From Hippasteria phrygiana (Eukaryota > Echinodermata > Asteroidea > Valvatida > Goniasteridae), in assembly GCA_037893225.1 (NCBI GenBank), contig JAZGUH010000445.1:124001-188000 (forward strand): DNA of 64,000 bases, in the 5' to 3' direction. Each line of letters begins with the position of its first letter. The stretch's first letter is position 1. Made by a program: the position numbers and the translations under genes. Below, one piece after another: positions 22,919 to 36,367 of the stretch. The notes under the pieces were generated by a model, which saw only the letters and a program-made list of their open reading frames with translations, was not told the DNA's origin and did no database searches.

Positions 22919-23846
22919 ATGAAATATCAACCAAATGCAGTATTTTTGACATGTATGGATAGCTTAGATCTGGCGCTACATGTTGCAATCATCGGCGGCT
23001 TCCTAGAGTTAAAACTTGTGGAGAAAATTCAAACCTCGCAATGTTTATTTTCTTCCCGGCCACCATCTGTGTACATGTTACCGTCTATTTATTGCTCCAT
23101 GCAAGTCAAATTCCCTGGGGTATGGACTTGCTTTACTCATTCATAATTGCATGAAATATCAACCAAATGCTGTAATTTTGACATGTATGGATAGCTTAGA
23201 TCTGGCGCTACATGTTGCAATCATCGGCGGCTTCCCAGAGTTAAAACTTGTAGAGAAAATTCAAACCTCGCAATGTTTATTTTCTTTCCGGCCAACATCT
23301 GTGTACATATTACCGTCTATTTATTGCTCCATGCATGTCAAATTCCCTGGGGTATGGACTTGCTTTACTCATTCATAATTGCATGAAATATCAACCAAAT
23401 GCAGTAATTTTGACATGTATGTATAGCTTAGATCTGGCCCTACATGTTGCAATCATCGGCGGCTTCCCAGAGTTAAAACTTGTAGAGAAAATTCAAACCT
23501 CGCAATGTTTATTTTCTTTCCGGCGAAAATCTGTGTACATATTACCGTATATTTATTGCTCCATGCATGTCAAATTCCCTGGTGTATGGACTTGCTTTAT
23601 TCATTCATAATTGCATGAAATATCAACCAAATGCAGTAATTTTGACATGTATGTATAGCTTAGATCTGGCGCTACATGTTGCAATCATCGGCGGCTTCCC
23701 AGAGTTAAAACTTGTAGAGAAAATTCAAACCTCGCAATGTTTATTTTCTTTCCGGCCAACATCTGTGTACATATTACCGTCTATTTATTGCTCCATGCAT
23801 GTCAAATTCCCTGGGGTATGGACTTGCTTTATTCATTCATAATTGC
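22919..23846 (+). repeat. Four transitional monomers (928 bp)
   Basis: Monomers start at 22919, 23151, 23383 and 23615. The first has 'cccggccacc' followed by 'gtgtacatgtt' and 'catgcaagtc', a combination also found at 25470. The third has the X-type 'ccggcgaaaatc' and a private 'ctggtgtatgg' near 23580. Confidence 0.84.
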
Positions 23847-24773
23847 ATGAAATATCAACCAAATGCAGTATTTTTGACATGTATGGATAGCTTAGATCTG
23901 GCGCTACATGTTGCAATCATCGGCGGCTTCCTAGAGTTAAAACTGGTGGAGAAAATTCAAACCTCGCAATGTTTATTTTCTTCCCGGCCACCATCTGTGT
24001 GCAGATTACCTTTTATTTATTGCTCCATGCCTGTCAAATTCCCTGGGGTATGGACTTGCTTTACTCATTCATAATTGCATGAAATATCAACCAAATGCAG
24101 TAATTTTGACATGTATGGATAGCTTTGATCTGGCGCTACATGTTGCAATCATCGGCGGCTTCCCAGAGTTAAAACTTGTAGAGAAAATTCAAACCTCGCA
24201 ATGTTTATTTTCTTTCCGGCCAACATCTGTGTACATATTACCGTCTATTTATTGCTCCATGCATGTCAAATTCCCTGGGGTATGGACTTGCTTTACTCAT
24301 TCATAATTGCATGAAATATCAACCAAATGCAGTAATTTTGACATGTATGTATAGCTTAGATCTGGCCCTACATGTTGCAATCATCGGCGGCTTCCCAGAG
24401 TTAAAACTTGTAGAGAAAATTCAAACCTCGCAATGTTTATTTTCTTTCCGGCGAAAATCTGTGTACATATTACCGTATATTTATTGCTCCATGCATGTCA
24501 AATTCCCTGGGGTATGGACTTGCTTTATTCATTCATAATTGCATGAAATATCAACCAAATGCAGTATTTTTGACATGTATGGATAGCTTAGATCTGGCGC
24601 TACATGTTGCAATCATCGGCGGCTTCCTAGAGTTAAAACTTGTGGAGAAAATTCAAACCTCGCAATGTTTATTTTCTTTCCGGCCAACATCTGCGTGCAT
24701 ATTACCTTCTATTTATTGCTCCATGCCTGTCAAATTCCCTGGGGTATGACTTGCTTTACTCATTGATAATTGC
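23847..24773 (+). repeat. 4-mer X block (927 bp)
   Basis: Monomers start at 23847, 24079, 24311 and 24543. The first has a C-type head rather than an E head. The 'cattgataatt' variant sits in the fourth monomer (24763) instead of the second, as also at 26848. Confidence 0.88.
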
Positions 24774-25933
24774 ATGAAATATCAACCAAATACAGTAATT
24801 TTGACATGTATGGATAGCTTAGATCTGGCGCTACATGTTGCAATCATCGGCGGCTTCCCAGAGTTAAAACTTGTGGAGAAAATTCAAACCTCGCAATGTT
24901 TATTTTCTTTCCGGCTAACATCTGTGTACATGTTACCGTCTATTTATTGCTCCATGCATGTCAAATTCCCTGGGATATGGACTTGCTTTATTCATTCATA
25001 ATTGCATGAAATATCAACCAAATGCAGTATTTTTGACTTGTATGGATAGCTTAGATCTGGCGCTACATGTTGCAATTATCGGCGGCTTCTTAGAGTTAAC
25101 ACTTGTGGAGAAAATTCAAACCTCGCAATGTTTATTTTCTTCCCGGCCACCATCTGTGTGCAGATTACCTTTTATTTATTGCTCCATGCATGTCAAATTC
25201 CCTGGGGTATGGACTTGCTTTACTCATTCATAATTGCATGAAATATCAACCAAATTCAGTATTTTTGACATGTATGTATATCTTAGATCTGGCGCTACAT
25301 GTTGCAATCATCGGCGGCTTCCCAGAGTTAAAACTTGTAGAGAAAATTCAAACCTCGCAATGTTTATTTTCTTTCCGGCCAACATCTGTGTACATATTAC
25401 CGTCTATTTATTGCTCCATGCATGTCAAATTCCCTGGGGTATGGACTTGCTTTATTCATTCATAATTGCATGAAATATCAACCAAATGCAGTATTTTTGA
25501 CATGTATGGATAGCTTAGATCTGGCGCTACATGTTGCAATCATCGGCGGCTTCCTAGAGTTAAAACTTGTGGAGAAAATTCAAACCTCGCAATGTTTATT
25601 TTCTTCCCGGCCACCATCTGTGTACATGTTACCGTCTATTTATTGCTCCATGCAAGTCAAATTCCCTGGGGTATGGACTTGCTTTACTCATTCATAATTG
25701 CATGAAATATCAACCAAATGCTGTAATTTTGACATGTATGGATAGCTTAGATCTGGCGCTACATGTTGCAATCATCGGCGGCTTCCCAGAGTTAAAACTT
25801 GTAGAGAAAATTCAAACCTCGCAATGTTTATTTTCTTTCCGGCGAAAATCTGTGTACATATTACCGTATATTTATTGCTCCATGCATGTCAAATTCCCTG
25901 GGGTATGGACTTGCTTTATTCATTCATAATTGC
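24774..25933 (+). repeat. Five-monomer rearranged block
   Basis: Monomers start at 24774 (A head with B end, gggatatgg), 25006 (C, with private 'ttgacttgtatgg'), 25238 (D head, 'atgtatgtatatc', B-like tail), 25470 (as 22919) and 25702 ('atgctgtaat' plus 'ccggcgaaaatc'). They are recombinants of classes seen elsewhere. Confidence 0.84.
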
Positions 25934-26860
25934 ATGAAATATCAACCAAATGCAGTATTTTTGACATGTATGGATAGCTTAGATCTGGCGCTACATGTTG
26001 CAATCATCGGCGGCTTCCTAGAGTTAAAACTGGTGGAGAAAATTCAAACCTCGCAATGTTTATTTTCTTCCCGGCCACCATCTGTGTGCAGATTACCTTT
26101 TATTTATTGCTCCATGCCTGTCAAATTCCCTGGGGTATGGACTTGCTTTACTCATTCATAATTGCATGAAATATCAACCAAATGCAGTAATTTTGATATG
26201 TATGGATAGCTTTGATCTGGCGCTACATGTTGCAATCATCGGCGGCTTCCCAGAGTTAAAACTTGTAGAGAAAATTCAAACCTCGCAATGTTTATTTTCT
26301 TTCCGGCCAACATCTGTGTACATATTACCGTCTATTTATTGCTCCATGCATGTCAAATTCCCTGGGGTATGGACTTGCTTTACTCATTCATAATTGCATG
26401 AAATATCAACCAAATGCAGTAATTTTGACATGTATGTATAGCTTAGATCTGGCCCTACATGTTGCAATCATCGGCGGCTTCCCAGAGTTAAAACTTGTGG
26501 AGAAAATTCAAACCTCGCAATGTTTATTTTCTTTCCGGCGAAAATCTGTGTACATATTACCGTATATTTATTGCTCCATGCATGTCAAATTCCCTGGGGT
26601 ATGGACTTGCTTTATTCATTCATAATTGCATGAAATATCAACCAAATGCAGTATTTTTGACATGTATGGATAGCTTAGATCTGGCGCTACATGTTGCAAT
26701 CATCGGCGGCTTCCTAGAGTTAAAACTTGTGGAGAAAATTCAAACCTCGCAATGTTTATTTTCTTTCCGGCCAACATCTGCGTGCATATTACCTTCTATT
26801 TATTGCTCCATGCCTGTCAAATTCCCTGGGGTATGACTTGCTTTACTCATTGATAATTGC
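25934..26860 (+). repeat. 4-mer X block (927 bp)
   Basis: Monomers start at 25934, 26166, 26398 and 26630, a repeat of 23847-24773 at 2,087 bp. A private base change, 'ttttgatatgt', occurs near 26196. Confidence 0.89.
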
Positions 26861-29412
26861 ATGAAATATCAACCAAATACAGTAATTTTGACATGTATGG
26901 ATAGCTTAGATCTGGCGCTACATGTTGCAATCATCGGCGGCTTCCCAGAGTTAAAACTTGTGGAGAAAATTCAAACCTCGCAATGTTTATTTTCTTTCCG
27001 GCTAACATCTGTGTACATGTTACCGTCTATTTATTGCTCCATGCATGTCAAATTCCCTGGGGTATGGACTTGCTTTACTCATTCATAATTGCATGAAATA
27101 TCAACCAAATTTAGTAATTTTGACATGTATGGATAGCTTAGATCTGGCGCTACATGTTGCAACCATCGGCGGCTTCCCAGAGTTAAAACTTGTAGAGAAA
27201 ATTCAAACCTCGCAATGTTTATTTTCTTTCCGGCCAACATCTGTGTACATATTACCGTCTATTTATTGCTCCATGCATGTCAAATTCCCTGGGGTATGGA
27301 CTTGCTTTACTCATTCATAATTGCATGAAATATCAACCAAATTTAGTAATTTTGACATGTATGGATAGCTTAGATCTGGCGCTACATGTTGCAACCATCG
27401 GCGGCTTCCCAGAGTTAAAACTTGTAGAGAAAATTCAAACCTCGCAATGTTTATTTTCTTTCCGGCCAACATCTGTGTACATATTACCGTCTATTTATTG
27501 CTCCATGCATGTCAAATTCCCTGGGATATGGACTTGCTTTATTCATTCATAATTGCATGAAATATCAACCAAATGCAGTATTTTTGACATGTATGGATAG
27601 CTTAGATCTGGCGCTACATGTTGCAATTATCGGCGGCTTCTTAGAGTTAACACTTGTGGAGAAAATTCAAACCTCGCAATGTTTATTTTCTTCCCGGCCA
27701 CCATCTGTGTGCAGATTACCTTTTATTTATTGCTCCATGCATGTCAAATTCCCTGGGGTATGGACTTGCTTTACTCATTCATAATTGCATGAAATATCAA
27801 CCAAATTCAGTATTTTTGACATGTATGTATAGCTTAGATCTGGCGCTACATGTTGCAATCATCGGCGGCTTCCCAGAGTTAAAACTTGTAGAGAAAATTC
27901 AAACCTCGCAATGTTTATTTTCTTTCCGGCCAACATCTGTGTACATATTACCGTCTATTTATTGCTCCATGCATGTCAAATTCCCTGGGGTATGGACTTG
28001 CTTTATTCATTCATAATTGCATGAAATATCAACCAAATGCAGTATTTTTGACATGTATGGATAGCTTAGATCTGGCGCTACATGTTGCAATCATCGGCGG
28101 CTTCCTAGAGTTAAAACTGGTGGAGAAAATTCAAACCTCGCAATGTTTATTTTCTTCCCGGCCACCATCTGTGTGCAGATTACCTTTTATTTATTGCTCC
28201 ATGCCTGTCAAATTCCCTGGGGTATGGACTTGCTTTACTCATTCATAATTGCATGAAATATCAACCAAATGCAGTAATTTTGACATGTATGGATAGCTTA
28301 GATCTGGCGCTACATGTTGCAACCATCGGCGGCTTCCCAGAGTTAAAACTTGTAGAGAAAATTCAAACCTCGCAATGTTTATTTTCTTTCCGGCCAACAT
28401 CTGTGTACATATTACCGTCTATTTATTGCTCCATGCATGTCAAATTCCCTGGGGTATGGACTTGCTTTATTCATTCATAATTGCATGAAATATCAACCAA
28501 ATGCAGTATTTTTGACATGTATGGATAGCTTAGATCTGGCGCTACATGTTGCAATCATCGGCGGCTTCCTAGAGTTAAAACTGGTGGAGAAAATTCAAAC
28601 CTCGCAATGTTTATTTTCTTCCCGGCCACCATCTGTGTGCAGATTACCTTTTATTTATTGCTCCATGCCTGTCAAATTCCCTGGGGTATGGACTTGCTTT
28701 ACTCATTCATAATTGCATGAAATATCAACCAAATGCAGTAATTTTGACATGTATGGATAGCTTAGATCTGGCGCTACATGTTGCAACCATCGGCGGCTTC
28801 CCAGAGTTAAAACTTGTAGAGAAAATTCAAACCTCGCAATGTTTATTTTCTTTCCGGCCAACATCTGTGTACATATTACCGTCTATTTATTGCTCCATGC
28901 ATGTCAAATTCCCTGGGATATGGACTTGCTTTATTCATTCATAATTGCATGAAATATCAACCAAATGCAGTATTTTTGACATGTATGGATAGCTTAGATC
29001 TGGCGCTACATGTTGCAATTATCGGCGGCTTCTTAGAGTTAACACTTGTGGAGAAAATTCAAACCTCGCAATGTTTATTTTCTTCCCGGCCACCATCTGT
29101 GTGCAGATTACCTTTTATTTATTGCTCCATGCATGTCAAATTCCCTGGGGTATGGACTTGCTTTACTCATTCATAATTGCATAAAATATCAACCAAATTC
29201 AGTATTTTTGACAAGTATGTATAGCTTAGATCTGGCGCTACATGTTGCAATCATCGGCGGCTTCCCAGAGTTAAAACTTGTAGAGAAAATTCAAACCTCG
29301 CAATGTTTATTTTCTTTCCGGCCAACATCTGTGTACATATTACCGTCTATTTATTGCTCCATGCATGTCAAATTCCCTGGGGTATGGACTTGCTTTATTC
29401 ATTCATAATTGC
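26861..29412 (+). repeat. Eleven-monomer block rich in the 'gcaaccatc' variant
   Basis: Monomers start at 26861, 27093, 27325, 27557, 27789, 28021, 28253, 28485, 28717, 28949 and 29181. Four of them (27093, 27325, 28253, 28717) share T to C at phase 71 ('gcaaccatcgg'), which I noticed nowhere else in the window. 28021-28484 and 28485-28948 form a 464-bp dimer repeat. The last monomer begins 'ataaaatatc', losing the phase-1 ATG. Confidence 0.87.
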
Positions 29413-30339
29413 ATGAAATATCAACCAAATGCAGTATTTTTGACATGTATGGATAGCTTAGATCTGGCGCTACATGTTGCAATCATCGGCGGCTTCCTAG
29501 AGTTAAAACTGGTGGAGAAAATTCAAACCTCGCAATGTTTATTTTCTTCCCGGCCACCATCTGTGTGCAGATTACCTTTTATTTATTGCTCCATGCCTGT
29601 CAAATTCCCTGGGGTATGGACTTGCTTTACTCATTCATAATTGCATGAAATATCAACCAAATGCAGTAATTTTGACATGTATGGATAGCTTTGATCTGGC
29701 GCTACATGTTGCAATCATCGGCGGCTTCCCAGAGTTAAAACTTGTAGAGAAAATTCAAACCTCGCAATGTTTATTTTCTTTCCGGCCAACATCTGTGTAC
29801 ATATTACCGTCTATTTATTGCTCCATGCATGTCAAATTCCCTGGGGTATGGACTTGCTTTACTCATTCATAATTGCATGAAATATCAACCAAATGCAGTA
29901 ATTTTGACATGTATGTATAGCTTAGATCTGGCCCTACATGTTGCAATCATCGGCGGCTTCCCAGAGTTAAAACTTGTAGAGAAAATTCAAACCTCGCAAT
30001 GTTTATTTTCTTTCCGGCGAAAATCTGTGTACATATTACCGTATATTTATTGCTCCATGCATGTCAAATTCCCTGGGGTATGGACTTGCTTTATTCATTC
30101 ATAATTGCATGAAATATCAACCAAATGCAGTATTTTTGACATGTATGGATAGCTTAGATCTGGCGCTACATGTTGCAATCATCGGCGGCTTCCTAGAGTT
30201 AAAACTTGTGGAGAAAATTCAAACCTCGCAATGTTTATTTTCTTTCCGGCCAACATCTGCGTGCATATTACCTTCTATTTATTGCTCCATGCCTGTCAAA
30301 TTCCCTGGGGTATGACTTGCTTTACTCATTCATAATTGC
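29413..30339 (+). repeat. 4-mer X block (927 bp)
   Basis: Monomers start at 29413, 29645, 29877 and 30109. It repeats 25934-26860 at 3,479 bp and leads straight into a canonical 7-mer. Confidence 0.9.
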
Positions 30340-31962
30340 ATGAAATATCAACCAAATACAGTAATTTTGACATGTATGGATAGCTTAGATCTGGCGCTAC
30401 ATGTTGCAATCATCGGCGGCTTCCCAGAGTTAAAACTTGTGGAGAAAATTCAAACCTCGCAATGTTTATTTTCTTTCCGGCTAACATCTGTGTACATGTT
30501 ACCGTCTATTTATTGCTCCATGCATGTCAAATTCCCTGGGGTATGGACTTGCTTTACTCATTCATAATTGCATGAAATATCAACCAAATTTAGTAATTTT
30601 GACATGTATGGATAGCTTAGATCTGGCGCTACATGTTGCAATCATCGGCGGCTTCCCAGAGGTAAAACTTGTAGAGAAAATTCAAACCTCGCAATGTTTA
30701 TTTTCTTTCCGGCCAACATCTGTGTACATATTACCGTCTATTTATTGCTCCATGCATGTCAAATTCCCTGGGATATGGACTTGCTTTATTCATTCATAAT
30801 TGCATGAAATATCAACCAAATGCAGTATTTTTGACATGTATGGATAGCTTAGATCTGGCGCTACATGTTGCAATTATCGGCGGCTTCTTAGAGTTAACAC
30901 TTGTGGAGAAAATTCAAACCTCGCAATGTTTATTTTCTTCCCGGCCACCATCTGTGTGCAGATTACCTTTTATTTATTGCTCCATGCATGTCAAATTCCC
31001 TGGGGTATGGACTTGCTTTACTCATTCATAATTGCATGAAATATCAACCAAATTCAGTATTTTTGACATGTATGGATAGCTTAGATCTGGCGCTACATGT
31101 TGCAATCATCGGCGGCTTCCTAGAGTTAAAACTTGTGGAGAAAATTCAAACCTCGCAATGTTTATTTTCTTTCCGGCTAACATCTGTGTACATGTTACCG
31201 TCTATTTATTGCTCCATGCATGTCAAATTCCTTGGGGTATGGACTTGCTTTACTCATTCATAATTGCATGAAATATCAACCAAATTTAGTAATTTTGACA
31301 TGTATGGATAGCTTAGATCTGGCGCTACATGTTGCAATCATCGGCGGCTTCCTAGAGTTAAAACTGGTGGAGAAAATTCAAACCTCGCAATGTTTATTTT
31401 CTTCCCGGCCACCATCTGTGTGCAGATTACCTTTTATTTATTGCTCCATGCCTGTCAAATTCCCTGGGGTATGGACTTGCTTTACTCATTCATAATTGCA
31501 TGAAATATCAACCAAATGCAGTAATTTTGACATGTATGGATAGCTTTGATCTGGCGCTACATGTTGCAATTATCGGCGGCTTCCTAGAGTTAAAACTTGT
31601 GGAGAAAATTCAAACCTCGCAATGTTTATTTTCTTCCTGGCCAACATCTGTGTGCATATTACCGTCTATTTATTGCTCCATGCATGTCAAATTCCCTGGG
31701 GTATGGACTTGCTTTACTCATTCATAATTGCATGAAATATCAACCAAATGCAGTAATTTTGACATGTATGTATAGCTTAGATCTGGCGCTACATGTTGTA
31801 ATCATCGGCGGCTTCCCAGAGTTAAAACTTGTGGAGAAAATTCAAACCTCGCAATGTTTATTTTCTTTCCGGCCAACATCTGCGTGCATATTACCTTCTA
31901 TTTATTGCTCCATGCCTGTCAAATTCCCTGGGGTATGACTTGCTTTACTCATTCATAATTGC
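30340..31962 (+). repeat. 7-mer HOR copy A-B-C-D-E-F-G (1,623 bp)
   Basis: Monomers start at 30340, 30572, 30804, 31036, 31268, 31500 and 31732. Classes are in canonical order. It is the first of two adjacent complete 7-mers, which makes the 1,623-bp period explicit. Confidence 0.94.
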
Positions 31963-33585
31963 ATGAAATATCAACCAAATACAGTAATTTTGACATGTAT
32001 GGATAGCTTAGATCTGGCGCTACATGTTGCAATCATCGGCGGCTTCCCAGAGTTAACACTTGTGGAGAAAATTCAAACCTCGCAATGTTTATTTTCTTTC
32101 CGGCTAACATTTGTGTACATGTTACCGTCTATTTATTGCTCCATGCATGTCAAATTCCCTGGGGTATGGACTTGCTTTACTCATTCATAATTGCATGAAA
32201 TATCAACCAAATTTAGTAATTTTGAAATGTATGGATAGCTTAGATCTGGCGCTACATGTTGCAATCATCGGCGGCTTCCCAGAGGTAAAACTTGTAGAGA
32301 AAATTCAAACCTCGCAATGTTTATTTTCTTTCCGGCCAACATCTGTGTACATATTACCGTCTATTTATTGCTCCATGCATGTCAAATTCCCTGGGATATG
32401 GACTTGCTTTATTCATTCATAATTGCATGAAATATCAACCAAATGCAGTATTTTTGACATGTATGGATAGCTTAGATCTGGCGCTACATGTTGCAATTAT
32501 CGGCGGCTTCTTAGAGTTAACACTTGTGGAGAAAATTCAAACCTCGCAATGTTTATTTTCTTCCCGGCCACCATCTGTGTGCAGATTACCTTTTATTTAT
32601 TGCTCCATGCATGTCAAATTCCCTGGGGTATGGACTTGCTTTACTCATTCATAATTGCATGAAATATCAACCAAATTCAGTATTTTTGACATGTATGGAT
32701 AGCTTAGATCTGGCGCTACATGTTGCAATCATCGGCGGCTTCCTAGAGTTAAAACTTGTGGAGAAAATTCAAACCTCGCAATGTTTATTTTCTTTCCGGC
32801 TAACATCTGTGTACATGTTACCGTCTATTTATTGCTCCATGCATGTCAAATTCCTTGGGGTATGGACTTGCTTTACTCATTCATAATTGCATGAAATATC
32901 AACCAAATTTAGTAATTTTGACATGTATGGATAGCTTAGATCTGGCGCTACATGTTGCAATCATCGGCGGCTTCCTAGAGTTAAAACTGGTGGAGAAAAT
33001 TCAAACCTCGCAATGTTTATTTTCTTCCCGGCCACCATCTGTGTGCAGATTACCTTTTATTTATTGCTCCATGCCTGTCAAATTCCCTGGGGTATGGACT
33101 TGCTTTACTCATTCATAATTGCATGAAATATCAACCAAATGCAGTAATTTTGACATGTATGGATAGCTTTGATCTGGCGCTACATGTTGCAATTATCGGC
33201 GGCTTCCTAGAGTTAAAACTTGTGGAGAAAATTCAAACCTCGCAATGTTTATTTTCTTCCTGGCCAACATCTGTGTGCATATTACCGTCTATTTATTGCT
33301 CCATGCATGTCAAATTCCCTGGGGTATGGACTTGCTTTACTCATTCATAATTGCATGAAATATCAACCAAATGCAGTAATTTTGACATGTATGTATAGCT
33401 TAGATCTGGCGCTACATGTTGTAATCATCGGCGGCTTCCCAGAGTTAAAACTTGTGGAGAAAATTCAAACCTCGCAATGTTTATTTTCTTTCCGGCCAAC
33501 ATCTGCGTGCATATTACCTTCTATTTATTGCTCCATGCCTGTCAAATTCCCTGGGGTATGACTTGCTTTACTCATTCATAATTGC
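31963..33585 (+). repeat. 7-mer HOR copy A'-B-C-D-E-F-G (1,623 bp)
   Basis: Monomers start at 31963, 32195, 32427, 32659, 32891, 33123 and 33355. A' has C-like 'gagttaacac' and a private 'aacatttgtg' shared with 42167. B has 'ttttgaaatgt' shared with 48894. The shared variants tie this copy to segments 10-17 kb away. Confidence 0.93.
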
Positions 33586-36367
33586 ATGAAATATCAACCA
33601 AATACAGTAATTTTGACATGTATGGATGGCTTAGATCTGGCGCTACATGTTGCAATCATCGGCGGCTTCCCAGAGTTAACACTTGTGGAGAAAATTCAAA
33701 CCTCGCAATGTTTATTTTCTTTCCGGCTAACATCTGTGTACATGTTACCGTCTATTTATTGCTCCATGCATGTCAAATTCCCTGGGGTATGGACTTGCTT
33801 TACTCATTCATAATTGCATGAAATATCAACCAAATTTAGTAATTTTGACATGTATGGATAGCTTAGATCTGGCGCTACATGTTGCAATCATCGGCGGCTT
33901 CCCAGAGTTAAAACTTGTAGAGAAAATTCAAACCTCGCAATGTTTATTTTCTTTCCGGCCAACATCTGTGTACATATTACCGTCTATTTATTGCTCCATG
34001 CATGTCAAATTCCCTGGGATATGGACTTGCTTTATTCATTCATAATTGCATGAAATATCAACCAAATGCAGTATTTTTGACATGTATGGATAGCTTAGAT
34101 CTGGCGCTACATGTTGCAATTATCGGCGGCTTCTTAGAGTTAACACTTGTGGAGAAAATTCAAACCTCGCAATGTTTATTTTCTTCCCGGCCACCATCTG
34201 TGTGCAGATTACCTTTTATTTATTGCTCCATGCATGTCAAATTCCCTGGGGTATGGACTTGCTTTACCCCTTTTATAATTGCATGAAATATCAACCAAAT
34301 TCAGTATTTTTGACATGTATGGATAGCTTAGATCTGGCGCTACATGTTGCAATCATCGGCGGCTTCCTAGAGTTAAAACTTGTGGAGAAAATTCAAACCT
34401 CGCAATGTTTATTTTCTTTCCGGCCAACATCTGCGTGCATATTACCTTCTATTTATTGCTCCATGCCTGTCAAATTCCCTGGGGTATGACTTGCTTTACT
34501 CATTCATAATTGCATGAAATATCAACCAAATACAGTAATTTTGACATGTATGGATAGCTTAGATCTGGCGCTACATGTTGCAATCATCGGCGGCTTCCCA
34601 GATTTAAAACTTGTGGAGAAAATTCAAACCTCGCAATGTTTATTTTCTTTCCGGCTAACATCTGTGTACATGTTACTGTCTATTTATTGCTCCATGCATG
34701 TCAAATTCCTTGGGGTATGGACTTGCTTTACTCATTCATAATTGCATGAAATATCAACCAAATTTAGTAATTTTGACATGTATGGATAGCTTAGATCTGG
34801 CGCTACATGTTGCAATCATCGGCGGCTTCCTAGAGTTAAAACTGGTGGAGAAAATTCAAACCTCGCAATGTTTATTTTCTTCCCGGCCACCATCTGTGTG
34901 CAGATTACCTTTTATTTATTGCTCCATGCCTGTCAAATTCCCTGGGGTATGGACTTGCTTTACTCATTCATAATTGCATGAAATATCAACCAAATGCAGT
35001 AATTTTGACATGTATGGATAGCTTTGATCTGGCGCTACATGTTGCAATTATCGGCGGCTTCCTAGAGTTAAAACTTGTGGAGAAAATTCAAACCTCGCAA
35101 TGTTTATTTTCTTCCTGGCCAACATCTGTGTGCATATTACCGTCTATTTATTGCTCCATGCATGTCAAATTCCCTGGGGTATGGACTTGCTTTACTCATT
35201 CATAATTGCATGAAATATCAACCAAATGCAGTAATTTTGACATGTATGTATAGCTTAGATCTGGCGCTACATGTTGTAATCATCGGCGGCTTCCCAGAGT
35301 TAAAACTTGTGGAGAAAATTCAAACCTCGCAATGTTTATTTTCTTTCCGGCCAACATCTGCGTGCATATTACCTTCTATTTATTGCTCCATGCCTGTCAA
35401 ATTCCCTGGGGTATGACTTGCTTTACTCATTCATAATTGCATGAAATATCAACCAAATACAGTAATTTTGACATGTATGGATAGCTTAGATCTGGCGCTA
35501 CATGTTGCAATCATCGGCGGCTTCCTAGAGTTAAAACTTGTGTAGAAAATTCAAACCTCGCAATGTTTATTTTCTTTCCGGCCAACATCTGTGTACATGT
35601 TACCGTCTATTTATTGCTCCATGCATGTCAAATTGCCTGGGGTATGGACTTGCTTTACTCATTCATAATTGCATGAAATATCAACCAAATTCAGTAATTT
35701 TGACATGTATGGATAGCTTAGATCTGGCGCTACATGTTGCAATCATCGGCGGCTTCCCAGAGTTAAAACTTGTGGAGAAAATTCAAACCTCGCAATGTTT
35801 ATTTTCTTTCCGGCTAACATCTGTGTACATGTTACCGTCTATTTATTGCTCCATGCATGTCAAATTCCCTGGGGTATGGACTTGCTTTACTCATTCATAA
35901 TTGCATGAAATATCAACCAAATTTAGTAATTTTGACATGTATGGATAGCTTAGATCTGGCGCTACACGTTGCAATTATCGGCGGCTTCTTAGAGGTAAAA
36001 CTTGTGGAGAAAATTCAAACCTCGCAATGTTTATTTTCTTTCCGGCCAACATCTGTGTACATGTTACCGTCTATTTATTGCTCCATGCATGTCAAATTCC
36101 CTGGGGTATGGACTTGATTTACTCATTCATAATTGCATGAAATATCAACCAAATGCAGTAATTTTGACAAGTATGTATAGCTTAGATCTGGCGCTACATG
36201 TTGCAATCATCGGCGGCTTCCCAGAGTTAAAACTTGTAGAGAAAATTCAAACCTCGCAATGTTTATTTTCTTTCCGGCCAACATCTGCGTGCATATTACC
36301 TTCTATTTATTGCTCCATGCCTGTCAAATTCCCTGGGGTATGACTTGCTTTACTCATTCATAATTGC
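33586..36367 (+). repeat. 12-monomer module, copy 1 (2,782 bp)
   Basis: The order is A''-B-C(233)-D/G-A/D-E-F-G-H-I-J-K/G, with starts at 33586, 33818, 34050, 34283, 34514, 34746, 34978, 35210, 35441, 35673, 35905 and 36137. Marker variants are 'atggatggctt' in A'', 'ttaccccttttata' in C and 'gttactgtc' in A/D. It fuses a 7-mer-type half to a 4-mer-type half. The last monomer switches from K to a G tail (231 bp). Confidence 0.9.

Larger units (their letters stand above)
14827..22945 (+). repeat. Right copy of 8.1-kb (35-monomer) tandem duplication
   Basis: The offset to the left copy is 8,118 bp up to about 15.6 kb. It becomes 8,119 after an inserted C, 7,887 from 16888 to about 19440 (one monomer lost in a D/E fusion at 16656), and 8,119 again from 20136 (one monomer gained near 19673). 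The end is approximate: after phase 86 of the monomer at 22919 it departs from the left copy. Confidence 0.86.
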
